This document shows, one piece after another, positions 1 to 11,383 of a DNA stretch of 64,000 nucleotides. Source of the stretch: Mesotaenium endlicherianum (lineage: Eukaryota; Streptophyta; Zygnematophyceae; Zygnematales; Mesotaeniaceae). Position 1 is the stretch's first letter; each line of letters starts with the position of its first letter. Location of the stretch: contig WELA01012483.1 in assembly GCA_009602735.1 (NCBI GenBank), positions 454,760 through 518,759 of the forward strand, given 5' to 3'. The notes under the pieces were generated by a model, which was not told the origin of the DNA, searched no databases, and was given only the letters and a program-made list of their open reading frames with translations. The position numbers were made by a program, and so were the translations under genes.

Positions 1-1403
1 TTATACTATCACCATACGCGCAGAGATCATGAAGCGTCGTCAGCAAGAGCGCGTTCGGCTTGCATTGCTCTCTCCGCTGCGCCCTTGAGTCCAACTGGCT
101 CCACAACAGCTCGTTCGTCCTCGGCAGGTGACAGACTGGGGCGAGCCCTCCGTATGCACAGTGCCTATCCAAACAGATCTTTGCAAGCGTTAGCACTCGT
201 ACTTTGACCCGCGTCCCCATCTACCCCAGCGCACAACCATGGAGCAGCTGGCCCACGCCGCTTCACACCACGCCGACCACAGGGCGAGAGACATGTGGCA
301 GCTGCAGTGCGTCCGCAACGCGTAGGCTATGGCCCGCCCAGTTCTCGAGGAGGAATTGCAGGACGCTCGCGCATGCTGGCGCACTTACAAGGCGCATGCA
401 CGCACGGCTCGCCCTCAGCCGCTGCTACAGCGCATCCCCAGGTTTACCCGTGACTACGCCAAGTGCGCGGTGGCAGCCCTGTGCATGGCGCCCCATCAGC
501 ACAAAATCCTGTGCTCCAACCCTCCGCCGGCGCAGGCAGGCGATGGTGCCATGAGTTGTTGTCCCCTTTCTACGCCTATCTACACCGCCCATCTCGACTC
601 GGCGGCATTGTCCTCGTTGAGCTCTTGGCCGACATTGCGACAAGGCTGCTGGAGGGCCCAGGTTGGCATCCCCTTACGGCGGTACGTCTACATTAACCCT
701 GATGCCGAGGCACAGCAGGTGGCCCGCAGGTAGATGGCCTTGTGTCACGAGCGTTTCCCTGACCTCTTCCCTGAGCACGCATTCTTACGTGCCCAGACCG
801 ACTGGCCCATGGACAACCGCGACATCACCGCTGAGCACATCACACGCCTGGGGCCCATCGACCTCATCATCGCTGGTTGGGAGTGCCAAGGCTTCTCCAT
901 CGCCGGACGGGGAGGCGCGCTTGGTGACCCCCGCACGGCCTTGTTCTGGCATCTGCTCCGCGTCCTCAACATGGTTGAGGACCACCAGCCGCCTCACACG
1001 CTCGCCTGGGTGTTAGAGAACGTAGTTGTCCGCCACGATTCTCGGCCCCACGTTAGCGTCAACTTCGCCCTCTGCAGCAGCTACGTTGGCCGTGAGGCCG
1101 TCATTGACGCTGCCCAGATCGGCTCCTTTGCGCGTTGCGTGTGTGCCTATTTCACTAACCTGGCCATGCCATGCACGCTCCAGGCATTGGCGGTTGCACA
1201 TCCACGCCACACGCGCATCGTCGACTCCATCCTTGACGTGGCGCGCCTCGCCCAACGAGTGGTTGCCCTTCCGCATCCTTCTCAGGCCCAGTGTAGGTCC
1301 TCCACGTCGTCACGAGGGCGCTTTTGACATTCGTGAGTCGCTACAACAATGCGGCCTACGTAGGGGACCTGCGCAGCATGATCATTGACCTCGAGACCGG
1401 CAT
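1..1403 (+). pseudogene. Methyltransferase retrotransposon copy A: linker and N-terminal DNMT3-like domain (decayed)
   Basis: This is a broken plus-strand copy of the region between protease and reverse transcriptase in the methyltransferase retroelement; the intact counterpart is on the minus strand at 16515-19889. The motif I area lies near 597-660 but is damaged (LLADIATRLL where the better copy reads LFAGIATGLL). The longest clean stretch, 734-1327, keeps the catalytic motif IV (GWECQGFS, Cys codon 884-886), motif VI ENV (about 1015-1023) and the motif VIII region. Frameshifts and stops separate the pieces. The element enters from beyond the left edge, is cut at 1403 by element D, and resumes at 6125 after the target duplication. 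It cannot encode an active enzyme. Confidence 0.85.
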
Positions 1404-2115
1404 TGTAAGGTTATGAAAGTGTAGTTTTTTTCTTTCTAGTATTTTATATGCATAGAGTGTGATTTTAGAAGAACTTTGGCCTTTATTTCAAGTCATTTGG
1501 ACAAGTATTAAGATAGTTATGAATTTTGGAAGTTTTTAGTGAGTTTTTAATGTCACAGATTCTATTTAGTGACAAGGACAGGTCCAGTGACGAAAATTTC
1601 GGTTGGAGTCCAGAAAGTAGGACATTGAAACATGAGGGTTCCAGAAAGTACGTACAATTACGTAGAGTGCCAAAGTGATCGTGGAATTTCTAGAAACTCC
1701 GTGAGGAGTTAGTGGATTGTGTAGTAGAATATTCTAGAGTGTGATTGTGTGCGTGTGAGTGTGCTAGCTTGTCCAACTAGGCAAGGTCAAGTACATGGAA
1801 GGAGCCATAGGAGAAGGTTCTGGAGGTACCTTGCTAGAGAGGACACTTAGAGTTAAAGGATAAATGGGAAGCACAAGGAAGTAGAGGGGGCTTATTCTAG
1901 TCTAACCTTCGTATCTTGTACACGACTTTTCTTGAAAAAGTGAGTTCTTTTCCACTCCTCTCTCATGTAGCCCTCTAACTCTTGCAAGGGTGGCATACCA
2001 CCAGGCCACTCCACCTTGTGTATGCAACTAGGAAAGGTCCTCGTGCACGCTTCCACTCGCGGGTGAGGGTGCGTGAGTGTGCATGGGCGCACTCCCCGCA
2101 CCCTTCCCCCTTTCA
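1404..2115 (+). repeat. 5' LTR of element D
   Basis: The LTR is 712 bp, begins TGTAAGGTTATG and ends CCCCCTTTCA. It matches 5367-6119 throughout. Its first 7 bases and last 8 bases resemble the chromovirus LTRs, but the body is different. Confidence 0.9.
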
Positions 2116-2117
2116 CA

Positions 2118-2129
2118 TGGTATCGGAGC
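2118..2129 (+). promoter_or_regulatory. Primer-binding site of element D (tRNA-iMet type)
   Basis: TGGTATCGGAGC lies two bases after the 5' LTR. It matches the common plant Ty3/gypsy site TGGTATCAGAGC (complement of the 3' end of initiator tRNA-Met) at 11 of 12 positions. Confidence 0.85.
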
Positions 2130-5100
2130 TACCTAGTTGCTTCATTTGGAGGAGGGAGCTTTGGTTGGTGATGCATGTAGGAGTGTAGAGAGGGTAGAGA
2201 GGAGAAGCAAGGATGATTTATAAGTTGCTAAGGGCAGCCATGAAGACGTTGATGCAAGCTAGTATCTCACTCTCTTGAAGGAGGGAAGAGATGGGAAGTA
2301 AGAGGTGCTCCAAGAAGAGTTAACTTGGGTGCAACCAGATTTTTGTACGTCTTCTTTGTAGTATAAGAAGGTTGCCCAAGCATGGTAGTGATATAAGTAA
2401 TATAGAGCAGCCTTTGCTTGAGTATGGAGACATATGAGCATGAAGAAAATCTGGAGTTCACACGGCTGGATTTTTAATTGAAGATGCGAGCTCTTTAGTG
2501 TTAAGCTCTTTCTTTGATGAGGGGGCTTAGCATAGAGGTGATAGTGGCTAGAAAGGAGTGTGTGCCCATCTTTATATCAGATCTTCAATAAAGGTGGAGC
2601 AAATTTTAAGGGTAGGCAACCAGGGACTTAGCAAGCATGTGTACTTGCAAGTCTAGGAGCTTTGGCGGGCATAGCACTCGCAAGCTCAAGAGGAGCTCAT
2701 GAGGAGCTCAAGAGAGGGTGCACCGAGGTGTTGCACCAAGTTGGCCAAGTATGTGGCCAGATTTGGGTTGCCTTGCATCACTCCTATGTAGCCACTGATT
2801 ATTTGAGGCCAGCCATAATGGAGCTTGGTACCTTGTATGGAGATTGAAGAAGCCTCAAGTAAAGAGAAGCATCGTGGAGAAGGCTTGGAGCAAGAAGAAG
2901 TATTCCAGATTTTTCTTCAAAGAGGAGAGATGGAGATGGAGCCTTTCAAGTTCAGATTTCTCTTTTCTTATGGAGGAGAGTACTACGGAGTATATGGAGT
3001 TGAGAACTATGATGAAGACAAGCCTATGGTGTGGAAGAAGAAGCAAGGTATGAAGTTGGTGCAAGAGGGCTAGTGCAAGAGATGTCTCCCACTTGAAGCG
3101 TGTGTGCCATTAGTTGTGTGATGGCATAGTTAAGGGGCAGATTTTGGTGCATCTATGGAAGCTCTTCATGTGAAAGTAGAGCACCAAGGCAAGCTGGGTT
3201 TAGTAGTAAGAAGTGTCATTGGGGTGACCAAGGCTAGAGTGCACTCAAGAAGCTAAGCATGTGGAAGGAGTGCACAAAGAGAGTAGCCTATCCTCTAGTG
3301 CTTTAGTACACGGGTCAAGTGAAGACTGAGGAGGAGTATGGTCAAGTGAAGATAGTGAAATAGGTGGAGGTAGATAAGACCACAAGTAGCTATCTTCAGC
3401 CCGCTAGCAAAGAAGCGACGCGGGAAGGTGAAGGTGAAGGAGAAGCGCTTGTTTTGGTGACCTTGGCCCGGTCATCACACGGAGCAAGCGTGCCTCCTAA
3501 CAACCTTGGCGAATGTACATCGCCGGTGGAGCAAGTAGAGGTGTATGATCCCCTTGCTCATATATAGAGCAGACCCCAACTGCTCAAGTGGAGGAGCTCC
3601 TAGAAAGTGAGCTCAAGAGAAGCCCGCTTGCAAGACGACGTGTGTGCGTGCACAAGATGAGGTGCAAGCACTAAGAGTATGTGCGTATGCCCAAGTTATG
3701 GAGCTCTTGGAGGCGTTCCAGATGTGTTTCTTGGAGCCTTGTGTGAAGGCTGACCTTCAAGAAGAGCCAGAGGTATGTGGGAGTGAGCATCTAGCCAAGG
3801 AGAAGACTATGATGGAGTTTGGTGCACCACGAGCGAGACTACGCGCTCATGCCTTGTGAAGATTACTATCGTCGCTTGATGGAGACTACGACTTTATGGA
3901 TATGGACCTATGAGGAGGAGACCAAGTGTTATGGGGCTGATATGTCCTGCCTAAGATGGAGATATATGACAAAGACCTGGACATGAAGCTAGGAGAATCA
4001 GCGCCTATACAAGCAAGCACGAGAGAGGCGTAAAATCTGGACTTGGACACTCGAGTGGTAAGCGCCTTACCTTCATGATGAGGGGGGGGAGTGTTATAGT
4101 TGTTTATAGTGCTTGTAAGCAAGGTCAAACCAGTCCCATGAGTTCAGTTGTAACTAAGAGATGTGAAGTGGAAAGAAGTTTGAGAGCAAGAGCTTGGAAG
4201 ATACTCAAATCTGTCTATGTTTGAGGGTTTTACGGGTAGGCGAGCGCGAGGTTTAAAGTTGGCAGATTTTGGCTACTTTTTGCCTACTTAGGAGAGAGTG
4301 GGTAATATTTTCACTAGAAGTCCTACATGATGTGAGAGGCCTAGTATGAGGCCTTCCTTGAGTCATAGTCAAGTTTCAGAATCAGGGGTTTAAGCATGTG
4401 CCATTTGTAGGCGCGGGAGCTTTATCCATGTTGCGCGCGTCTGCGTCCTACGAGCATGAGGCACAAAGTGACGATCTCATTTGAGTGTTAGACTTTGATT
4501 CAGACTCTGAAATTTTGTGGAGAGGTAGTCCTATGGGTTGAGATTCAGAAAAAGTAATTTTTTTTATAAAAATATTAATTTAAGTCCTGACAGTGCCACA
4601 TGGCGGTCTGCTGGACTGCCGTGCGAGCCACATGTGTGAGGCAAGGCGCAATCTGGTATCATGGTCTTAGGCTTGGAATCAGGAGAAACAAAGCATACCA
4701 GTGAGTTCAAAGGGGAGATATTATGTAGATTACACAACTTTCAGGCTAAAAATGTCAAAAAAAGTCAGGGGGGTGCCACTTGGCGTCTTGAGAGGTCACC
4801 ACGAGTCACGCACACGAGTGAGAGAGTGCAATACCTCTACAAGGAGTATGGCTTAGAGCTAGAGGTAGCTAAGGGTACCAGAAGGTTCAGGAACATAGTG
4901 GACTTAGGTTCATGATGTAATCTGGTCAAAATTATAAGAGCACCACGAGTAAGCCACATGGCGCGACGAGGAGCTGCCACTTGTCCAAGAGGGCGAAAAA
5001 TGAGTATTTTGGTGATTTGGCGGACTATTATGCCTTGGATCCAGCTTTGAAGTATGTGGAGTTGATGGAGGGAGTATGTTACAGCCCTTATGAAGATATT

Positions 5101-5366
5101 GGCCTATTCCAAGACGAAGGAGTTGAAGAGAAGATGCACTTGTGTAAGGAGACGCCATGTGTGGAGACAATGTATGCGATGGAGCTTTCACTAAGTGGAG
5201 CAAGTTTGGAGTAATTAGTATCAACCTGGAACCTGTTCAAGACCTGCAACTTGTATAATATATGTGAATATGTGTTTTTCTAGCGTATATGTGAGCTCGA
5301 TTCCTCATATTACGTCACTTATGCTTAGTATGCGCCGAGGACGTCGCATCTTGAGGAGGGGGATGA
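2130..5366 (+). other. Internal region of element D, mostly non-coding, with a relic of the chromovirus protease-RT linker
   Basis: No polymerase, protease or integrase motif is visible. At 3364-3567 a 67-codon frame contains LARSSHGAS and NLGECTSP, close to LARSSDGAS and SLGECTSP in chromovirus pol (about 44730-44800). At 3644-3859 another frame keeps traces of the segment that precedes RT. The remainder is A/G-rich on the plus strand with many short frames and no recognisable domain. The last 20 or so bases before the 3' LTR are the chromovirus pol end plus polypurine tract. Confidence 0.7.
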
Positions 5367-6119
5367 TGTAAGGTTATGAAAGTGTAGTTTGTTTCTTTCT
5401 AGTATTTTATATGCATAGAGTGTGATTTTAGAAGAACTTTGGCCTTTATTTCAAGTCATTTGGACAAGTATTGAGATAGTTATGAATTTTGGAAGTTTTT
5501 AGTGAGTTTTTAATGTCACANGATGAATTTTGGAAATTTTTAGTGAGTTTTTAATGTCACAGATTCTATTTAGTGACAAGGAAAGGTCCAGTGACGAAAA
5601 TTTCGGTTGGAGTCCAGAAAGTAGGACATTGAAACATGAGGGTTCCAGAAAGTACGTACAATTACGTAGAGTGCCAAAGTGATCGTGGAATTTCTAGAAA
5701 CTTCGTGAGGAGTTAGTGGATTGTGTAGTAGAATATTCTAGAGTGTGATTGTGTGCGTGTGAGTGTGCTAGCTTGTCCAACTAGGCAAGGTCAAGTACAT
5801 GGAAGGAGCCATAGGAGAAGGTTCTGGAGGTACCTTGCTAGAGAGGACACTTAGAGTTAAAGGATAAGTGGGAAGCATAAGGAAGTAGAGGGGGCTTATT
5901 CTAGTCTAACCTTCGTATCTTGTACACGACTTTTCTTAATAAAGTGAGTTCTTTTCCACTCCTCTCTCATGTAGCCCTCTAACTCTTGCAAGGGTGGCGG
6001 GAGTGCATGCCACTCCACCTTGTGTATGCAACTAGGAAAGGTCCTCGTGCACGCTTCCACTCGCGGGTGAGGGTGCGTGAGTGTGCATGGGCGCACTCCC
6101 CGCACCCTTCCCCCTTTCA
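5367..6119 (+). repeat. 3' LTR of element D, with an N and a 40-bp local duplication
   Basis: The LTR is 753 bp and matches 1404-2115. The extra length comes from a repeated stretch (GATGAATTTTGGAA... to ...TAATGTCACA) on either side of the single undetermined base at 5521. This looks like an assembly overlap joined by an N rather than a biological duplication. Confidence 0.88.
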
Positions 6120-6124
6120 GGCAT

Positions 6125-6304
6125 GTTCTAGCGGCCTCGTGCCGTGGAGATGGAACGTGCAATGGGCTTCCCTCCGCACCTCACACAGGTGGACGGCATC
6201 AACAAGGTCAACCGCGTACGTCTCCTTGGCCAGGCTATCAATGCCAATGTCTTGTCGTGGAACCTCTTGCAGACGCAAGCCTTGACTCCCTCTACGCCCA
6301 GGCT
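6125..6304 (+). pseudogene. Copy A continued: C-terminal DNMT3-like motifs IX/X
   Basis: The reading continues copy A after element D: an in-frame TAG (in GGCATGTTCTAG, 6120-6131), then EMERAMGFP and RLLGQAI, the C-terminal signature of DNMT3-type enzymes. The same TAG is present in copy C near 25952, whereas copy B reads through, so A and C share an inactivated ancestor. Copy 1 interrupts the frame at 6304. Confidence 0.8.
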
Positions 6305-7057
6305 TGAAAGGGGCAAAGTGCCCTAGTGGAAGCGTAGTAACTCACGAGGAAAGGAACTAGTTGCAATCATACTAAAGAGTGCAGCGGCATATCACTAAGA
6401 AAGCTTAGGAAAATTACTCAACACTTTGAGTAGCAAGAAACTGCTCACAAATGATGTAGGATAAAAGGCCTTGTCATTACAAACCCGTAGAAATTTACAG
6501 AAGTGAAAACTGATAAGAAACAAAGAATTTATGCCTATTTATAATTTTCTGCCTAAGAGCTCCTTCCTAGGAGGAAACTACGGATTTTCGTCAAGTGTTC
6601 GTCAAATTGTCCCTTCCAGAATATTCGTGAGTAAGCCAGATCAGTCTAATCTGACGTGTCGGGCCAAATTGACGTCCACATACATGCATCGACATTACTC
6701 GAATATTCTATCTTAGACGCGCTAGGCTAAACTGAAACTTCTAGGTAAATCGACCTAGTCGGCACTCCGCGTCAGCCGAACTTACGTGAAGGTTCGAGTT
6801 CATTCTAACGGGCCAGATCGCTCGAGCCTCGACGCTGTCGGTCAATCCGATGGTCGCGCTCACCGCAAATTAAGGACAGTCGTCAACCGACCTCGAAACT
6901 AATTAAACTTTGGAAATCCATAACTCTCTCAATACTTGACCAGATTCGATGAACTTTATATAAAAAATAAACACAAAAATGCACTCTGCACTACTATACA
7001 ATTAAATCATACTTTCATGAAACTCAAAAATGCACTTTATAAACCTATGACCTTACA
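6305..7057 (-). repeat. 3' LTR of chromovirus copy 1
   Basis: The LTR is 753 bp; on the plus strand it reads TGAAAGGGGC to CTATGACCTTACA. It contains a small extra segment (GCCTCGACG area near 6826) that is absent from the 5' LTR. Confidence 0.9.
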
Positions 7058-7826
7058 TCATCCCCCTCCTCAAGATGCGACGTCCTCGACGCATTCTGCA
7101 GATAACGTCTCAACTTACTCTTACAATGAGTCAAGTTGGCCTTTGGCTCCCAAGTGTTGTCGTCCGCATGGTAGCCCTTCCACTTGACCGAATACTCTTG
7201 GACAAGTCGTTGACCTCGCTTGACTTGTAGATCGCCGACAATCGCCTCCACTTCATACTCCAATACATCATCGATCTCAACCGGTGGTGGCGGTGTAGGT
7301 AGTCGTCCTGGATGTCCTTCATTCGGGTCAACGTATGGCCGCAAGCAACTGACATGGAACACATCATGGATACGCCAGCCTGAAGGAAGCTCCAACTTGT
7401 AGGTTACTGGATTCACCTGCTTGAGCACCACAAAGGGACCTGTAAACCGTGCCCGCAGTTTCCTCTTGCCTGTAAAAGGTAGGTTCTTTGTTGACAAGAG
7501 TACTTGGTCACCCACATGGTATGTCACTTCCCTCCTGTGCTTATTGGCATACTTGACTTGTTCCTCCTGTGCCTTCCGAATACACGTCCGCCATATCCCA
7601 AGTCTTGGCCATCTGCTCCATAAAAGCTTGTGTAGTAGGAACCTGAGTCTCCTTGGCCTTCTCCAACAAGATGTTCCCTGGATGATATACTCCTCTCCCA
7701 TAAACCATGGTGAATGGTGACTACTTGGTGGATCCTTGCATGCTGTTGTTGTAGGCAAACTCCAATATTGGCAGCTTCCTGTCCCAATCTAAAGGGTCTT
7801 CCATAGTGAAAGTCCTGAGCACCTCT
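7045..7826 (-). pseudogene. Copy 1 pol: integrase C-terminus and chromodomain
   Basis: The frame carries the integrase C-terminal GPF/Y-type segment ([22 protein letters not shown]) followed by a chromodomain (EYEVEAI, YSVKWKGY, NTWEP), as in chromoviruses, where it steers integration through histone marks. The stop codon lies inside the 3' LTR, so the last residues (VRS) are LTR-encoded, as in copies 2 and 3. The upstream catalytic integrase core is lost in the deletion. Confidence 0.88.
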
Positions 7827-7830
7827 TGCA

Positions 7831-9710
7831 AAGTTTGATGCGTCCGTGATGATGGTGAAAGGAAGTTCTGGACTTGCAATTGCCAACACAAGTGCCTGTG
7901 TCAACATCTCCTTAATCTTCTCAAAAGCCTTCTGCTCCTTGTCACCCCATAGCCACTTCTCTTGCTTCTTCAACATGTCCATCAGCGGTGCACACACCTT
8001 GGCAAATCCTTCAATGAAACGTCGATAATAATTCGCCATGCCGAGGAAACTCCTGAGTTGATGAATATCAGCAGGTACCGGCCAATCCCTGACTGCTTGC
8101 ACCTTCTTCTGCTCCACCTTGACTCCTTCAGCCCCCACTATGTGCCCAAGAAACTCGACTTCATTGAGACAGAAGTCGCACTTGCTCATCTTCCCATACA
8201 GCTTTTGATCTCTCAAGACCTCCAACACCTTCCTCAGATGCTCCACATGCTCTTCCAAGGTCTTCGAATAGATCAGGATGTGGTCCAAAAATACCACCAC
8301 AAACTGGTCCAAATAGGGTCTGAAGATACTATTCATGAGTCCCATGAATGTAGCAGGTGCATTGGTCAATCCAAAAGGCATGACTGTGAACTCAAACAAA
8401 CCATAGCGAGTTCTGAAAGCAGTCTTCTGAACGTCTCCTTCCGCAATCCGTACCTGGTGATAGCCACTCCTCAAATCGATCTTCGAGAAATACTTCGCCC
8501 CGACAAGCCTGTCAATCAACTCGTCCACTCGTGGAAGTGGGTACCTGTTCTTGATGGTGACCTTGTTGAGTGCCCGGTAGTCGACACACATCCTCATAGT
8601 CCCATCCTTCTTCTTCACAAATAAGACTGGCGCTGCAAATGGAGACTCGCTGGGTCGGATGAATCCCTTCTCCAATAACTCCGTCAGTTGCTTCTTTAAC
8701 TCATCCAACTCCGCAAACGATTGTCGATAGGCGGGTCTCACTGGTGGCTTGCTCCCTGGTTCCAACTCAATCTTGTGCTCCATAGCTCTCTGTGGAGGTA
8801 ATCCTGTAGGTAGTTCCTCAGGAAATACGCACTTGAACTCCTCCAACAGCGCCTTAATTTGGGCAGGCATCTCAGCAGGCTTCTTCTCTTGAGCAGTTGG
8901 GCTCTGCTCCTTCTGAGCAAGGGGATCAGACACCACTACTTGCTCCTCCGGCGATGTACATTCGCCCAGGCTGTTAGGATTCACGCTTGCTCCATCTGAT
9001 GACCTGGCCAGGGCCACCGAAACAAGGTACATCTCCTTCACCTGATTCGCCCTGCATAGCTTCTTAACTTGCAGGCTCGACAGAAGACAGTTACTTGTGG
9101 TCGTATCTACCTCCACCTGTTTCGCTGTCTCCATTCGACCATCACGCCCTTGGACCTTCACTTGTCCTGTGCTCCAGTGCACTTGAGGGTTGGCTTTTCT
9201 TAGCCATGGTCGGCCCAATATCACCTCATGGTGACCCAACTCTGCCTGCTCCATAACTTCCTTACTCCGGTGCCCCGCTACTTCCATGTAAAGAGCTTCC
9301 GTAGGTGCACCACACTTGAGTCCGTGCCCAATGGCCAAAATTGCCTCCTTAGGCTCATAATGCTTCTGCACAGGGATTTGCCACTCTTTCACCAGCTTTT
9401 TGTGCACAAAGTTTGCACTTGCGCCACTGTCGACCATACACTTCGCCTTGTTGCCGTCGACCACTCCTTTCACGATGATAGGCTTGTCAACGTCTTGTCT
9501 TTTGCTTCTTGGCAGGCTCCTGGGAATAACCTCCTTGTGAGTTTTTGTCTTCACGCCAGTAGACACCCCAGAACGACTTACTGGCGTCCTCCTTTTTCCT
9601 GCTGTTGAGGTTGCTTTGCCTTCAGTCTCGAGCCAGATGTCCAAGCTTGCCACAATTATAGCAGGGTCCTCTCGCCTTGAAATTCTGCTGCCTGCGCTGG
9701 TACTGCACAA
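7831..9710 (-). pseudogene. Copy 1 pol: protease and reverse transcriptase, catalytically mutated
   Basis: The protease motif CMVDSGAS and the RT are readable ([29 protein letters not shown]). The catalytic FLDD is FLDH: the second Asp codon has become His at 8280-8282. The frame runs into RNase H (ITDASNFA) and is lost at the deletion joint 7827-7830. The deletion of 1064 bases is not a multiple of three, so everything beyond is out of frame. Confidence 0.9.
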
Positions 9711-10602
9711 GTCCCAATTCCATAGGTACTGGACCTTGTCCGCTCATGCTTGGCGCTTGAGAACCAACCTGTCGATATCCTCCAAAGTTGTGGCTACCCC
9801 ACTACCTCTGACTATACTCCACAGCGTCGACCCTCGTTGCCAATGCCATCATTTCTCCAAGACTGGTAGGGTCCTTGAGCGCCACTTCCTTGGCCACAGT
9901 TGGCTTGAGTCCCCTCTTGAACTTGTCCATCATCTCCAACTCGTGCATGGATGGACATTGAAGCACCAGCTCGTTGAAGCGCGAAACATACTCCTGAACG
10001 CTTGCTCGTTGACAAAGGCGCACCAATAGATCTCGAGCGGTAGCCTTCGGTGCAATAGGTTGACATTGCCTCTTTAAGCCTTCACATAGCTGATCAACAG
10101 TAGCAGGAACTCCAGACAGCTGCTCCTGTCGCTCAAACCAAGCTCCAGCACTCTTCTTCAGCAAAGTTATGACAAAGGCGACTTGCCTGTCGAGCGTGAG
10201 CGCAGAGTACTCCATAGATTTCGTCACTCCAAAAATCCATTGATGAACAGGCGGCGATCCACGCTCTCCAATATACACTTCAGGCTTAGGCGCACGCACT
10301 CCTGATGCGGGTGGAATAACTGGTTGCACCACTGGGTTAACATGAATCGGTGGCACAACAAGTGCAGGTGCCGAACTCGTTGAAGCGGCGTTCCCCATAA
10401 CAACTCGCACTATTCTCTCCACCTCCGCGCGCATATTTTGTTGAAACTGGGTGTAGACTTCTCCTCCAATTGCATTTACCATTTGCCTTAGCATCGCCTG
10501 CATCTCTTGTTGCTCTCTGGTCATTGTTGGTGCTGCCTGCTGCCCCGCGCGCTCAACATGCTCGACATGTTCGCCTCCTCCAGCTGCCCGATGCAACTCC
10601 AT
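9640..10602 (-). pseudogene. Copy 1 gag with in-frame TAG and broken zinc knuckle
   Basis: The first 266 codons (10602-9802) are a Ty3/gypsy capsid ([26 protein letters not shown]). TAG at 9802-9804 replaces the CAG found in copy 2. Beyond it the frame reaches [13 protein letters not shown] and then TGA, because a 7-bp deletion removes the last Cys of the CCHC knuckle. Copy 3 has the same two lesions. Confidence 0.9.
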
Positions 10603-10625
10603 AATACAATATGCAAACTAGCCCA

Positions 10626-10637
10626 GCTCCAATACCA
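10626..10637 (-). promoter_or_regulatory. Primer-binding site of chromovirus copy 1
   Basis: On the minus strand TGGTATTGGAGC lies two bases from the 5' LTR. It is a slightly mutated tRNA-iMet site; copy 3 has the same variant. Confidence 0.8.
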
Positions 10638-10639
10638 GA

Positions 10640-11383
10640 TGAAAGGGGCAGAGTGCCCTAGTGGAAGCGTAGTGACTCACGAGGAAAAGAACTAGTTGCA
10701 ATCATACTAAAGAGTGCAGCGGCATATCACTAACAAGGCTTAGGAAAAATACTCAACATTTTGAGTAGCAAGAAACTGCTCACAAATGATGTAGGATGAA
10801 AGGCCTTGTCATTACAAACTCGTAAAAATTTATAGAAGTGAAAATTGGTAAGAAACAAAGAAGTTATGCCTATTTATAATTTTCTGCCTAAGTGCTCCTT
10901 CCTAGGAGGAAGCTACGGATTTTCCTAAGTGTTCGTCAAATCGTCCCTTCCAAAATATTCGTGAGTAAGCCAGATCAGTCTAATTTGACGTGTCGGGCCG
11001 AATTGGCGTCCACATACATGCATCGACATTACTAGAATATTCTATCTTAGACGCGCTAGGCTTAACTGAAACTTCCAGGTAAATCGACCTAGTCGGCACT
11101 CCCCGTCAGCCAAACTTACGTGAAGGTTCGAGTCCAATCTAACGGGCCGGATCGCTCGACGCTGTCGGTCAATCCGACGGTCGCGCTCACCGCGAATTAA
11201 GGACAGTCGTCAACTGACCTCGAAACTGATTAAACTTTGGAAATCCATAACTCTCTCAATACTCGACCAAATTCCATGAACTTTATATCAAAATGATCAC
11301 AAAAATGCACTCTACACTACTATACAATCAAAACATACTTTCATGAAACTCAAAATTGCACTTTATAAACCTATGACCTTACA
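10640..11383 (-). repeat. 5' LTR of chromovirus copy 1
   Basis: The LTR is 744 bp, the same length as both LTRs of copy 2. It contains the TATA sequence (minus strand TATAAATA) near 10872-10879. Confidence 0.9.

Larger units (their letters stand above)
1404..6119 (+). mobile_element. Element D: non-autonomous LTR retrotransposon (chromovirus derivative)
   Basis: This is a complete LTR element of about 4.7 kb. It starts TGTAAGG, ends CTTTCA, and is flanked by the 5-bp duplication GGCAT (1399-1403 and 6120-6124). It has 5' and 3' LTRs, a primer-binding site for initiator tRNA-Met and a polypurine tract (GAGGAGGGGGATGA, ending at 5366). The interior has no reverse transcriptase or integrase, only eroded scraps resembling the protease-RT linker of the chromovirus at 42350-48492, and its last coding bases (CGTCGCATCTTGAGGAGG) match that family's 3' end. 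It therefore looks like a derivative dependent on the chromovirus enzymes. It interrupts copy A. The LTRs differ at roughly ten sites by eye, so it is fairly young. Confidence 0.88.
6305..11383 (-). mobile_element. Chromovirus copy 1 (Ty3/gypsy), internally deleted
   Basis: This minus-strand LTR retrotransposon has LTRs at both ends and the duplication AGGCT (6300-6304 and 11384-11388). It inserted into copy A. It is dead four times over: an in-frame TAG in gag, a 7-bp deletion in the gag zinc knuckle, Asp to His in the RT catalytic pair, and a 1064-bp deletion (relative to copy 2) that removes RNase H and most of integrase. The deletion joint at 7827-7830 is the 4-bp microhomology TGCA. The two LTRs differ by small indels (753 versus 744 bp) and many substitutions, so it is older than copy 2. 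Confidence 0.93.

Noticed and set aside
2662-3073. Short frames in element D as accessory genes
   Set aside because: Low-complexity Glu/Lys frames from A/G-rich DNA, with no counterpart in the related chromovirus.
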